From: Paratinospora sagittata
Lineage: Eukaryota > Streptophyta > Magnoliopsida > Ranunculales > Menispermaceae
Length of the DNA: 64,000 bases
Reading direction: 5' to 3'
Assembly (NCBI GenBank): GCA_035771175.1
Contig: CM069596.1
Coordinates: 11,055,001 to 11,119,000, forward strand
The first letter of the stretch is position 1; each line of letters opens with the position of its first letter. Shown here one piece after another: positions 44,334 to 56,728 of this stretch. The translations under genes were made by a program, and so were the position numbers. The notes under the pieces are model-generated. The model was not told where the DNA came from. It did no database searches and saw nothing but the letters and a program-made list of their open reading frames with translations.

Positions 44334-47300
44334 TCAAGACGGCTGGGAACACTTAGCTTCCAGTATTAAATTATGCAACCTCACAAAATGGTCTAGAGTG
44401 AGCTCCTCTGGCCTTGCCTGCAATTGATGATAGTTGGAAAATTGAATGGATAAATTATAAGGGCATTACAGTATGAAAAAAATATTTAACTCAGATATAC
44501 CATTGTAGCCTACCGTGACTGGAAGACCAACATTTCTGAGAGCGTTTTCAACTTCATGAGACGTGCTGATGTGCTGAAGTGATCTCCTTAGCATCTTACG
44601 CTTTCCATTGAATGCAGAATTGACCTAAATACACAGTAAACACAAAGGAAATGTTGCAAGAAAGAAATTGCACAAAAAAAATAAAATAATGCAAGTAATT
44701 AAAATGGTAGACATTGTCAAAGAAGAAGAGAAAATAGAATTTTCTTTATTCAATTCATATTCAATTAGCCATTGCTTTGTAACTCTATTACAAACTATTT
44801 ATAGGCACTTAAATAAAAAGTTAGATTCCCCATAGAACTCTTAGTAACAATCATAATCAAGTAGAATAACTAGAATCCTATCTTCGCAAATAAAGCAGTA
44901 AGACTCCTAAAAGTCCCGTTTAATACAGCTTTTGCGAAGTGCTTTTGGACCAAAAGTAATCTTTGAGTCAATTGGTAACATTTGCTTTTGGAACAAACTG
45001 CGGTGGAGAAGCAATTTATCTACTTTTTGGAGAAGCTAGCTAAGACCAATTTTTTGAAAAGCGCTTTCTCTATAAGCACTTCTCGAAAAAGCACTTTTGC
45101 AAAAGTTGTACCAAAGGAGGCCTTTATAAAAAACTAAAGTCTTAATGTAGCTAAAGAACTGAAATTTAGATAAAATAAAAAACTCAAAAACCCATCAACT
45201 AATTAATTTTCATCACAGGGTCTAAGTTAAGTTGTGTTACTTGACTCTTTACTTTAGATTTTAGAATACTACTATATGGATTTTTCAATGAAAATAAGAG
45301 AAAGCATGAAAGAAAATAATAAATAATTGGTGACAATTTACTAAAGTGAGGGAACAAAAAAGACAATAAACAAATGAAAAGAAAAAAAAAAAGGAAAGAA
45401 AGAAAGAAGAACATATCATATAGGCTTCATAGTGAACATAACATCGTCCAAGTACCAAAATCCAAATTTCAAGATATATTGGAAATTTGAAAACGAACAA
45501 GTTGGACCTCTAGATGTACCCATATCTGACACCCATACTCGAGTCCAGATAACATAGATATTAAGTAGCAAGACACATGAAGAGACCAGGTTAGGGTAAA
45601 AAGCACATAGCAAGAATTGTTACTATTATTTGTACTACACCTAGAACATTCATTAGAAAATAGCCATTGAAAAATAGTGAGATTTATTTTATTTGTGGCT
45701 TGTTTATGAAACTAGTTCAGCTTCAGCTTCTTCAATTAAAGGAGGCTGCTTATTATACTTCACACAAATTGCATGAGACAAAATCAAACAAATTTCACAT
45801 AACATATGCCATTTATTTTTTTCATAGAAAAGCATAAAGCAAACTCAAACAAAGAAGCTAGGAGCAACCATTGAGAAAAAGCTTTTAATAGATGCTACTG
45901 GTGGATAATCTGCAGCTCGCTTTAACTTGAATGTGACAACAGCTGCATCTACCTGCAAAATGATGTGCACAGTCAATACACTATTGCACAAGAAATTTAG
46001 AACTTATCAGAAAATAAATGGAAAACAGTATTTTGTCTATTTGACCATTCCATTATGGCATATAAGCCCATTTGCCTCCTGGAATATTAATGAAATTCAG
46101 AGAAAAAAAAAGTAGAGTCAGGTGCTACAAGAAAACAGCAGTATAATATTGGCTTTGAAGGGAAACTTATTTATGTATAACCACCAACAGCAGCACATAA
46201 TGCATCACAACTTTCTTGCCCAAGAACATATGTTCTACACAAATTTAAAAAATAAAAATAAAAAATAAAAAAACCATTTCAATTGTTAGATAAGGATGTG
46301 AATCTTGCACAGATAAATCCTCTAGATGAAGCAGATCACGTTACTATGTTGGTAAAAGTCTAAACATAAGGCATAGCAAGCAGCAATTTCTTCAAATCAA
46401 ACTACAGCTAGGCAGCTCATGCAATATTTATATAACTTTTAGAGGAAAAACAGAAGCCTAATACTTACTGAAGGATCAGAACTTCATGTAACAACATAAA
46501 AGAGACAATTACCACTACTCTACAAAAGAAGTGTAAGACTCTAGAAATCAAGGAAATCCTATTTGATTCTATTCTTATTTTCCTCCTTTTGCCAGTTCTT
46601 ATTCCTTTTTATAGTTCCATATGTTTCACAGAAAGCTTGTTGCAGAGTAAAGGTTCATCGAGTGATTTATGTCTCATGACTCAGAACCCCAGGTTTAAAA
46701 TCTCAGCATTGACTGCAGAAAATTCTGGCTGTTCCTAATATATGTACAATTTCTCGTGGAATGCCGTGCATCACAGTGATAGGAATAAAAGATTTTCGTT
46801 CCAACTCTTTTTTTTTTGGACCCACATTGTCCTGTGCTTGGATCATGCGGATAACATGATTAAATAGGAAATTTGGTTGTGGTATATGTGTTGTATTATA
46901 AATGGCATCAGCTTATTGGCAAAATTCTCATGGAAAGAGTCTCAGCTCAAAGGAGACTTTTTCCAACTACATGAAGTTGGTAAAATAAATTTGCTTCCTC
47001 CACTCCACTCTATCATGAGAAGAATATGTTTATTATATCAGTGTTCTTTGACTTGAGAAAAGAGAAAAGAAGGAACCAACTCGGGGTCTTGAATCAGTGT
47101 TTATCATATCAGTCTCAACTCAAAGAGCCTAGGACCCCTTGAATCGAATTTTAAAAAAGAAAGAAAAAAAGAAAAAAAGTGGAGTCTTGAATGTGAGCTT
47201 GATTCTCCAAACTTACTTGCCGAGCAAGTCACCTGTACTACAGTGAACATCATTTTGAGAGAAGTTTTAATTTGATTAAGAATATCTCTGTGGTTATGAG

Positions 47301-50300
47301 ACCATCATACTAAGAGGATTGGCTATTAGCAGCCTTCTTATCAATCTTGATGTTTGTGATAAATAATCAGTGGAGACTTGTTTCTTGCTCCAAGATTAAG
47401 CGCCATCAGTAGTGATTCATACATTTCTAATGCAATTTTTTTAATCTAATGACTTTAAAAGTTTGACAGTTTTGCCTTGATGTGGCAGTTGAGGACCACC
47501 CCAAGCTCTTTCCTCTGCATCTTAGCTTCACTATCCTTCAACTCTAGGCGTTTGTATCTTCATATAACGACCCTCATTTTCATAAAATGGGACCCCAAGA
47601 ATGTTTAGATGTTGTGTGGTATGTTCTTGTGATGTGAAGTACTTATGAGTGTATTTATGTTATGAATATTATATAATAGTGGTTTATGAAATGTAGTGCA
47701 TGCAAGGTACGAAACTTCGATTTCGCCCTAAACTTCGACCTTCAAAAATCAGAATTAATTCGGAGAAGTTTAATTCGACATGGAGAATTTTTGTAAAAAT
47801 TTGCTAAATTAGAGAAGTTTAGAGAATTTTTGCATATATGCTTAAATATCTAAATTTATTGTAGTATAAGCTAAAAACTAATATACATAGACACCTTTAA
47901 TACATAAACATATCAATAAGCGACCTAACAAAATCAATCTTGTTAAGTGAGTTGATGAATTTGAATGACGGCTTTTGGTCTTAATTTTTTTTCTTTATTT
48001 TGATATTTAATTTTGTGGTGGCTTGCTTCTCGACCATATACTTTACTAGTTTGAATTCTATCATGCTTAATTTATTAGTTTATTATTTGAATGTGTTGTT
48101 TATTAATCTTGTTTCATAAGAGTTAACTAAAAAAAGATGACTTTAGGAAATCTTTTAATTTATTTTTAAGTTTTTATCTTATTTCGACTTTAACTATTTA
48201 TTTATTTTGCTTCTTTTTTTTTTTTTTTTGGTAAAGCATATCCCATAAACTACATAATTTGTTAACTTGTTAAATTATTTTTTAAAATTTATATTGCTAT
48301 GTTGGTTGATGAAGTTGAAAATAATACATAATTATTAGTGTTTTTTTGTTTTTTATTGATGAAGTAACATTTTTTTTACTTCTCTGTCTAATTTCATCGA
48401 ATTTTGTCGAATTTTGTCGAATTTTTGCTCGAATTTTTGTATTTTTTTATTGAAAAACTAAACTTTTGTCGAAGTTTATCGAATTTCGTCGAAGTTGTCG
48501 AAGTTTATTGAATTATTTAGCGAATTTTTGCATTTTTTATTTTACATCCCACTTTTCGCTTCGATGGTAAAAAAACCGAAAAAATTCGGCTAATTTCGCC
48601 GAAATTCGGCTAATTTTTAGTCCTTGAGTGCATGTGTTTAAATGGAAGCATGAAACTATATTTAAATGAGATGAGTATTAAATTAAATATAGGATTTGAT
48701 TAACTATGTAACATGAAAAGGTATGGAAACATAAGATAAGATGAAGTTCAATTAAGTTGCAAAAGTTTAAAGGATTATGGAATGAGAGTATTATGAAATT
48801 AGAAAAATATAATGGGAGTTGAATTGCTAAAGGAATTTTGGGAGCATAGAATACATTAAAAGTGTTATTTCCTAGCTTAACGTGTTAAGCAACCACCAAA
48901 ACAGAAAAAAAAAAAAAAAAAAAACATATCACATAAAGATGAAGAAGATTGCGTACAGAAGAAAGAAAAAAAAAGGGGTGAAAGAAAAACAACGCTATTA
49001 TTGGCCAAATCCGACGTGCCAGTAAGCCATTTTCGCTATTTTTCGTTATGAAATTAATCTTTAACTAGTGTATGACGATTCTAGCGGTCTAATTTTTGCT
49101 ATAGGAGGTATTTTGTAGAGTTTCCAAAAATGGAGTTTTGACCCACTTTGAATCGAAACACGTAAAAATTATATATTATCACTCCTATAGTAGCGTAGAT
49201 CGCGAATACGTAGTTTGTTTGCGTTCATGTGTACTATTGGTGCCGGTATAGCTGTCAGAAGCCAAATTTGACACTGGAGGCCTTTGGAACCATGTCAAAC
49301 TCCGGTGAAATTTCGGTTTGAAACCATCGAATCGTAAAGGACTGAATTTCGGACGTTTCGATACCAAGGTCATGATTTTTGGATATCGATTGGTATTTTT
49401 AGTATGCGATTGAATGGTTTCAGTAAATACGTTGGACTTGGAGACTTGTAGAAATAAAGTTAAAAAAAAGTTTGTTTCTACTGTCTTTCACTTTGAAAAT
49501 AGTTTAGAGGGTGGTAGAAATTATTTAGACTGACCATCATGTGTCTGGGAGACTCAAATATAATTATGAGACTGAATTGAAAAGTTAGAGTTCATTTCAT
49601 GTTGCCAGAACTTAGTTGAATTTAGTTGAATGAATTAGCTAGAGTTAAAATTCTAATGTTGTATGAGCTGGAAATTTAGCTAAGTGCTAAATTAAAGAAT
49701 TTCCAGATTTTTGGAAATAGTAAAGAGATTGGGGAAATTAAGTTAGGAACATGAGAAATTAACTTAATTGATGATTTCTACTGTTTCTAGCATAGTATAG
49801 ATTGTAATTGAGTTAAAATGGGAAATTGGTAAATTTCCTATGGTTGAAATGATAGAAATATGGGGGGTTTTCATGTGAAACTACAATAAGTTGATTATGA
49901 GAATAAAATGAGATGTTGGGTAATTATATTGAGATGAAAATGATAATGTTTGCAGGATTTGATAGAGTTGTGCAGTGAATTGGAATTGTGGGGAATATTC
50001 TGGCAAAATTGGTTGTGAGTAGAATTTCAATCTTATTTCATCATTTATGTCGTCCTATATATATTGAACTGTTTTGCTCATGTATGTTTTATTTGAAATT
50101 GCATGATGTGGGCATGGATGAAAACCCTTTATTTCTTATTGGTTTGGTTTATTTTGAGAAAGATGATTTTTGGACATTCACCTAGTAGGATGAGAATTCC
50201 CTACAAGGAAATAATCGGATCTCTTATTCCAATAAACCTACTAATTATGAATTAAAGGTGTGTTTAAATATCATCTATTGGTTGAAGATAAGTCATCATT

Positions 50301-51579
50301 TATTGTTCCACTGCGGAGTCTTTCTATGATCAGTATTGAGTCTATGCCTTGTGGGAGATCGGGCTAGACTTTTAACAAAGTCATGGAATACTTACGTTGG
50401 ACCATTGAATGGACTTTATCATTCACTGCCATTGACAGAAGTATTCAAGTTGTATGAGATGATATGTGACCTCAAGTTGAGAAATCAACTTGAAAGTGTT
50501 TTACCATTGGTTGTATGTATAATATAGGCTTGGGACACTTGTCATAATGCTTGAATAAAGATGAATAATAGATTTTAAATTGCATTGATATATGTATTGT
50601 ACTACGATATGCATATGAAACTGCATTTGTTCCTTACATGACATTGAACATGCATACATGGATTTTAGATGAATGGATGATGGTATGTTTGAATATTCTA
50701 TTTCACTAGGCACCGTTGGCTCATTCTATTCCCAAATTTTTCAAGTCCTTCAGGTACAGATAAGGGCAAAGGAATAGCTTATCAGAGATAGGAGTGTGCC
50801 TTGCCAAAAAAGTTTTGTTTTGATGTAGGTTGAACACTTGGTATACATGTATTTTGATTTTGTAAATATATATATATATAACCCCACATGTATACTTAAG
50901 TAGATGGATGTGTTGTAATAGTTAGTAATTGTTAGATGTTAACAGAGTTTAGAACTTAATAGTGAATATGATGATCATTATGTATGGGATGAAATATTTT
51001 GATGGGAATGTTGATACATATATATATATTTGGGTTGATGTTATATATGTGTGGATGTGATGTTTATCAGGTTATTTGAGATTGTGAGATGTCCAGTTTA
51101 CAAGGGAGACTCTGTCCGAGTCTCAGTTGAGGCTTAACAAGAATCTAATGGTCCTATGGGTGAGAGGATGGTTAGATTTCTGTGCCGGTCAGGATGCCTT
51201 GGGGGATTGTGAAAGGGGTCCTGACACTTCACCTTCCATATGAAAAAGGTGATCGTTTCACTATTTTTCATGTAACATGTCATTAGAGAGCTCACTGCAA
51301 AAATAGTCAACCCAACTCTTCAAGTGGAAATAACCTTTATCTTTGAATTAAATATAGGTGCTTCTTATGGTAAATCAAGTAAACATTACATATTTTTGAC
51401 ATAAGAACACAAGCAAATAACATGACAAAGTTGAACACCATCAGAAAATATATATAGATGGGATTGAGGAAATATTTAATAATGCCAAATATTCTACAAG
51501 GTTCAATCAGAAACAAAATGACTTACTTTGGGTTGAGGGAAGAAATTTGATCTTTGGACCTTGAATTTATATTCTGGAT
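44334..51579 (-). CDS. PFC1: rRNA small-subunit adenine dimethylase (KsgA/Dim1 family), C-terminal four exons
   Basis: Exons in reading order: 51527-51579, 45869-45952, 44514-44624, 44334-44417. They encode DPEYKFKVQRSNFFPQPK, VDAAVVTFKLKRA.., VNSAFNGKRKMLRRSLQH.. and ARPEELTLDHFVRLHN..CSQPS-stop. All joins are in phase with GT..AG borders; the donor after SFFSM is GTTGCT. The family dimethylates two adjacent adenines near the 3' end of small-subunit rRNA. FFPQPKVDAAVV, FNGKRKML and RPEELTLDxFVRLHN are C-terminal family signatures and fit the plastid protein PFC1; a mitochondrial paralogue is the alternative. Only about 110 residues are present; the N-terminal S-adenosylmethionine-binding half was not found between 51580 and 64000. 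The gene either continues beyond the window across a very long intron or has lost its 5' part. Visible exons carry no lesion. Confidence 0.85.
44913..45121. repeat. Foldback MITE in an intron of the rRNA methylase gene
   Basis: The left end GTCCCGTTTAATACAGCTTTTGCGAAGTGCTTTT is matched by the complement of the right end (GGCCTCCTTTGGTACAACTTTTGCAAAAGTGCTTTT), giving imperfect inverted arms of about 35 bp that extend further inwards. No coding capacity. Target duplication not clear. Confidence 0.65.
47573..51236 (+). mobile_element. Long solo LTR (family A), diverged copy 3
   Basis: Flanked by a perfect 5-bp duplication, CTTCA (47568-47572 and 51237-51241). It begins TATAACGACCCTC, where the canonical TG has become TA, and ends GGGGTCCTGACA. 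Inner blocks match the copies at 4572 and 23534, such as ACGATTCTAGCGG and TCGTAAAGGACTGAATTTCGG, with much divergence. Without the nested 924-bp hAT element and its duplication the LTR is about 2.73 kb, like the other copies. No internal region or partner LTR. Confidence 0.87.
47703..48626. mobile_element. hAT-type non-autonomous element nested in the solo LTR
   Basis: Flanked by a perfect 8-bp duplication AGTGCATG (47695-47702 and 48627-48634), the hAT signature length. It starts CAAGG and ends CCTTG, fitting the short YARNG-type hAT terminus. The 924-bp interior is AT-rich, with many TCGAA/TTCGA blocks on the right side and TTCGCC/GGCGAA blocks near both ends. No transposase. Confidence 0.85.
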
Positions 51580-52587
51580 CTGCAAAAAGAAAAAATAAAC
51601 TTTTTTTTTTAATAAAAGAAAAGAGAAGAACTTCAGCATTGAAATAGGCTAAAGATGAAGTGTTTGCTTAACCAATATATAGAATTATGGAATGGCTTAT
51701 ATCATGCATTGTTATGAGTAAACTAATGAGATATGTGTTGAGAGTCTTGAGACTAGAAAATTTTCAAGCTAGCCTGATAAATATGATTTTTGGTGAAGTG
51801 ATTAACCTTCAAATACCCAGTAGGCTCATTAGTAAACAAAGAATGACCTATTGAAAATCTGAGCTTTTGTCAAGTGATCAAACTAAACAAGACTTTATAA
51901 CACCTTTTTGACCTTCTAACATCAGCATGTAGTTGTGCTTTCGTTATGAACAATGATTATCACCACCATAAAGTACCTGGTGCATGGCAATAACTATTTC
52001 CTGCATGTTGGTATATATCCTCGCATTTTCTTTGCTATTTATTGTTGCTGGTATAATAAGGCTTTTATATAGATGTCATAATTGATGTTTTGGTACCATA
52101 ACATTCTACATTTCTTCCACTAAATTATTGCCAAAAGAGATTGAGGAGGCATCATTAAAATGTGAAAATGGCATGGATTAGAAAAGAAGTTTAATGTTAA
52201 TTTCGTGGTTTCGTTCAAGACTTCAAGGGGAGAGAATTGAGATTAGATAAAAGTTATTTTTTGAGGTCATACATGAATAAATGCGGCAAAGGAAGTTATG
52301 GTAAAAGTTGGGAACTTCAGTGATTTGGTGTTAACTTTTTTATGAATACATATTCATTTGGTATTATTGCTTGGATTAGTTGTTGAAAATCATTTTTTAT
52401 CCTTTAAAATTAAGGTTTGAAGAGTAGTAATTAAAAATATAGAAATCTCTGTAGTATGAAATCTAAATTTTTAAAAGCCAGTAGTTATTTTGAAAAGGAA
52501 GAATAGCAATTTGAGAAAGAAAATCCCATGCTACATACTGAATGCAAGAACTAACTTAAAATACTGCAGCAATAGAGTACTTAAAAA
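51580..52587. other. Sequence upstream of the last visible methylase exon
   Basis: Presumably intron. I looked on the minus strand for the preceding KsgA exon (the NFYS-type end) and did not find it. No repeat with clear ends. Confidence 0.45.
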
Positions 52588-52728
52588 TGAAAATAAGCAA
52601 AGAGGTAATAGGAAAGAGGAAAGGGAACTAGCAAGAGAGCTAGGGTTTCAATTAGGTCTGCAAAAGAATGAGTACAAAGAAGATAAATAAGGCTTATATA
52701 GCCTAATAGCAAATTTACTAAACTATCG

Positions 52729-55700
52729 TTTTTTTTTTTTTTTTTTTTTTTTGAGAAGAAGCAAGGTTTACTTATATTAATATAGGGATAAAATAACTAT
52801 ACATGAGTTAATCACCAGGGGTGATAACAATATAAAGGCATTTGAAACCCACCAAATAAATAAACAGCCTAATAAGACTAAACCCACTTAAGAAAATACA
52901 TCCCTACCCACATACATACATTTATTCCAATTCATCAACTAATCAAAAATGGAGAAACCCTTGCCCAAAGGGGAAGCAAAGACCCATGTACTAGCTTTAA
53001 GCTTAATATCTTCCCAAAGCTGCAACTCTGACTTTTCCCTACCATGGAACACCCTATTATTGCGTTCCAGCCATATTGACCATAAAGAAGCATAAAAAGC
53101 AATCATTCCTAACCCTCTTTCCTTCATTGACAATGAAGGCAAATGTTGCAAAGACAAGGCATCTTCCACCTGGTTAGGAGCCATGAATCTATGGCCAGAG
53201 AATGTAAGCCATTCCCCCCAAATCTTTCTCACAACTTCACAATGAAAAAATAGACGATCCCTACTTTCCCCACTTTTTTTTTGCCAAGAACACAACAGTG
53301 AGGAGACAGGCACCTATAAGGGAGCCTACGTTGCATCATTTCCGCCGTATTGATTCTCCCGTGAGCCAAAGCCCACCCAAATACCTTTACCTTAGATGGT
53401 ACATGTGCCTGCCAAATGTGAGTAAAACAAGGAGATGGTGGAATGTGTGGTACATCAGTAAGTGTTGTGAAAAAGGATTTGCAAGTGTAAGCCTTAGATG
53501 GGTCAAGGGACCAAGTAATCCTTTCTGGTTCTAATGTGAAGGAAACATGCTGAAGTTTGATGAGAAGGGAGTCTATCTCTACCACTTCTCTACCCGTTAA
53601 GGCCCTAGGAAAGTGAAGGTTCCATGATATGTTTTGGGGTTGTGACAATGAAGATTGGTCCAAGAAGGAGGCTATGGGATGATTATGAAGGGAAGATAAT
53701 CTATAAAGGTGTGGAAAGGTATTAGCCAGTGTGGAGTTATCCAACCACCTGTCCTCCCAGAACTTGAATAACTATCCGTTACCAACCCTGAAAGCCAAGT
53801 GATGAGAGAACTGAGGCACCAATGACGAAATGAACTTCCATGGGCATTTATAAGTGGACTTCAACCTACTACCCCTCCCACCAAACTCTAGCTTGCCATA
53901 TTTGCTAGAAATCACCTGAGCCCACAGAGAATGTGGGTCTTTAATTAACCTCCAAATCCATTTGCTCCATAGCACCACATTACGAAGTGACATGTTTCCA
54001 ATACCCAACCCCTCTTTCTCCATTGGTCTCTGCACCACCTCCCACTTAATCAAATTGGAGGGACCTCGATCTTGCTTGCATCCCCAAAGAAACCTTTTAA
54101 TCCTTTTCTCAATCCAGCCTGCCACAGATGATGGAATCTTGAACATAGACATATAATATGTGGGAAGAGCCATTAAAACTAATCGAACAAGAGCCAATCG
54201 TCCACCCTTGGATAGGAAAGCCCGTTTCCATCCATCAAGTCGTTTAGAAATTTTAGCCATAAATGGTTCCCAAAATTCATTAGAAAGTGGACTACCTCCA
54301 TGTGGAAGACCTAAGTAATTCATAGGCCACGTTCCCACTGAACATCCCACCCTATTTGCTAGGTGAGTAAGTGTCTCCGGGATCATGTTAATGCCCACCA
54401 TCTGAGTTTTGGATAAATTAACCCTTAATCCAGATAACCGATTAAAACACTGTAGGATCTCGATAGCATTGAGCTCATTTTCCTCCTCCCCTCTCAAAAG
54501 AAATAGAGTATCATCTGCGTACTGTAGATGAGAGATCTCAATCTTCTCCTTGCCAACTTCGAAACCATACACCATAGAGAATTGCCTACCACAAAGCATC
54601 AGTCTACTTAGGCCATTCGCAACAATAGTGAACAAAAAGGGAGATAATGGGTCCCCTTGTCTCAACCCTCTCTCAACATTAAATTTTTCCCTTGGCCTAC
54701 CATTGATGACCACTGAGTAATTAACTGAGGAAATACATCCTTTTACCCAATCTAACCATCTGCTGCCGAATCCTTTCTTCCTCATCACAAACATCATGAA
54801 TCCCCAATCCACCGAATCATATGCTTTAGCAAAGTCTACTTTAAGGACCACCCCCTTCTTTCCATATAATCTGTATTCCTCCACCGCCTCATTGGCGATA
54901 AGAACAACATCCAAAATCTGTCTACCCTCAATGAATGCAGACTGGTGAGAAGAGGTGATTTTCTGTAGCACTGCTCTTAACCTTGTAGCCAAGACCTTTG
55001 AGATGATCTTATAAAGGCTAGTGGTTAAGCTAATGGGCCAATAGTCTTTTAGACTCCATGATTTAGACTTCTTAGGGACAAGACATATATATGTTTCATT
55101 GGTTTGGATGTTGACCACGCCATTCTGGAAAAACTCTTCAAACACCTTCATTAGATCATCCTTAACCAGTTCCCAAGAATGTTGAAAAAATGCCATAGTA
55201 AAACCGTCCCGGCCTGGAACCTTATCCCCATCACAACCAAATACCGCACCCTGTATTTCATCCATAATAAAAGGACGCTCAAGCCATTGACTATCCATCT
55301 CTATGAGAACTTTCCACTCCACACCTTCAATTCCCCATGAACTTTCCTTCCCATCTGCATAAATGTTTTTGAAATAATTCATAATTTCCTCATTCACCCC
55401 ATGTTCATCCGCCACCCACTGGCCATCATCTAATTCAATTTTTGCTATGACATTTTTATTTCGCCGACAGTTAAGCATTTTATGGAAAAACCCAGAGTTA
55501 GCATCCCCTTCTTGAAGCCATTTGATTTTCGCCTTTTGCACTGCCATTCTATTTTCCCTCAAACATATCTCAGCCAGATCCGCCTTGTATAGCTTCCTGA
55601 ATAACCCCATTTCCCGATTCGACTGTTCACTCACTTCCAATTGGTCAAGCTTCCCGATTAGGTCTTCTAATTCCTTTCTAATCCTACCAGTAAGCCCAAA

Positions 55701-56233
55701 TGTCCCCTTATCCCATTCTTTAAGCACTTCTTTAACCTTCTTAAGTTTGATCATGAACTTGTGACCTTCTCTACAATATGCGTTAGTAGAGCGCCACCAC
55801 CCCGCCATATTTTCCATAAAATCTCTATGGGATATCCAAGCATTCTCAAACCGAAATGGGGTTGGACCCCATTTAACCTCTGTAGTATCCAATACTATTG
55901 GTTTATGATCGGATGTGATACGGTTCAATGCCTCAAGTCGATAATGAGTGAACTTGTTTTCCCACCCTTCTACACATAAGAACCTATCAAGCCGGAAGAA
56001 AATGGGGGAAGCCCTCATGTTTGACCAAGTAAATTTTGCATTACACGAGGGGGGTTCCTTTAATTCAAGTTCCCCGATCAATTGGTCAAACTCTTGCATG
56101 CTTCTTGTGAGCCTGGATCTATTTGATTTCTCTCCTAGAAATCTAGGAGTGTTGAAGTCCCCAGCTAAACACCAGTTCCTACCACAAACCACTGACAGAC
56201 TTGCTATTAGAAAAAAGATAGTTTAGTACACCA
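52729..56233 (-). mobile_element. 5'-truncated L1-type LINE with target duplication
   Basis: Minus-strand element of about 3.5 kb. Its poly(A) tail is the 24-base T run at 52729-52752. The flanks carry an 11-bp duplication ACTAAACTATC (52717-52727 and 56234-56244), the variable length typical of target-primed reverse transcription. ORF1 and the endonuclease N-terminus are missing. It landed in the inverted Copia-2 LTR. A perfect 24-bp inverted repeat spans its 5' junction. Confidence 0.9.
52939..56203 (-). pseudogene. LINE ORF2: partial endonuclease, reverse transcriptase, zinc-finger C-terminus
   Basis: Reading from the right: endonuclease part (WCLAGDFNTPRFLGE, SDHKPIVL), then RT with KSWSLKDYWPISLTTSLYKI, SAFIEGRQILDVVLIANEAV, VDFAKAYDSVDW, GLRQGDPLSPFLFTIVANGL and the catalytic YADDTLF, then NYLGLPHGG and the SKGGRLALVRLVLMALPTYY block. 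A single TAG at about 53772 stops it after RVGNG. The same frame continues with the zinc-RVT region (HVPSKVKVFGWALAHGRINT). A shift in an A-run near 53283 moves the end into another frame (FFHCEVVRKIWGEW, SLWSIWLERNNRVFHG). With so few lesions the insertion is fairly young, but truncated and immobile. Confidence 0.9.
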
Positions 56234-56257
56234 ACTAAACTATCTTTTTTCTAATAG
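56204..56257. repeat. Perfect 24-bp inverted repeat at the LINE 5' junction
   Basis: Arm one is 56204-56227, the loop is ACACCA (56228-56233), arm two is 56234-56257. Arm two is the target LTR sequence starting with the target duplication. Arm one is its exact complement on the LINE side of the junction. Confidence 0.9.
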
Positions 56258-56281
56258 AAAATAACCTAACTAGAGTTTTCA

Positions 56282-56293
56282 TGGTATCAGAGC
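56282..56293 (+). other. Copia-2 primer binding site (initiator tRNA-Met)
   Basis: TGGTATCAGAGC directly follows TTTTCA, giving the normal LTR-PBS junction in plus orientation. Confidence 0.82.
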
Positions 56294-56336
56294 AATAAGT
56301 GATATATGGGACCTTCGTTTGGTGGTGGAATAGAGT

Positions 56337-56490
56337 TGGTATTGTTCATGGCATGTGCACGTCTCACGAATCTAATTTTTTGAATAACAAGTATTATTCA
56401 CACACATTGTTCATATACTATTCATCGGTAATATTCATAGGCATTGTTCACACGATATTGTTCACATGACATTATTCGCATGATATTGCA
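56337..56490 (+). repeat. Copia-2 leader array of TGTTCA units
   Basis: Seven or more loosely spaced TGTTCA/TATTCA motifs lie between the PBS and gag (for example ATTGTTCACACGATATTGTTCACATGAC). It parallels the ACTGTTCAT array in the Copia-1 leader. Confidence 0.6.
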
Positions 56491-56728
56491 TGTCTTGGGT
56501 TTTGTGCCAATTACAATTTTTGTCAAGAATCACACCTACTACAATTTCTTTAATTGATGTGAGATCAACGCTTTATATTTTTGCTTCTCGTTGTTTGAAT
56601 TCTTTTTCTCTGACTTTCATATGTTCATTCGTAAGGTTTCTTGGGTATATTTCTTTTGTTGCAGTTTGGTGTGTTTGAGTTGATTCTTCCCTTAATTGGT
56701 GATTACTTGCATTTTGTTATTTTTTAAC

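Larger units (their letters stand above)
45953..51526 (-). other. 5.6-kb intron of the rRNA methylase gene, two thirds of it a solo LTR
   Basis: GTAAGT donor at the 51526 side, TTTTGCAG acceptor before 45952. It contains the solo LTR 47573-51236 with a nested hAT element. The remaining 45953-47567 and 51242-51526 show no gene or repeat with clear ends. Confidence 0.75.
52588..56264 (-). repeat. Inverted Copia-2 LTR, split by the LINE
   Basis: The minus strand of 52588-52727 matches the LTR at 61633-61826 from TTTAGTAAATTTGCTATTAGG through CTATATAAGCC to CCTCTTTGC. The match resumes beyond the LINE at 56245-56264 (complement of GTTATTTTCTATTAGAAAA). About 160 bp of LTR in total. Confidence 0.7.

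Noticed and set aside
45199..45613. F/L-rich minus-strand frames that look like membrane segments
   Set aside because: They lie within an intron in low-complexity T/A-rich DNA; no start context or homology.
46640..46740. tRNA-like or SINE-like string near CCAGGTTTAAAATCTC
   Set aside because: Only a loose B-box-like match, with no A-box at the right distance and no poly(A) or target duplication.
51900..52010. Possible further exon of the rRNA methylase (minus strand, open GCAGGAAATAGTTATTGCC stretch before a GTAC)
   Set aside because: The translation does not resemble the KsgA segment expected before DPEYKF.
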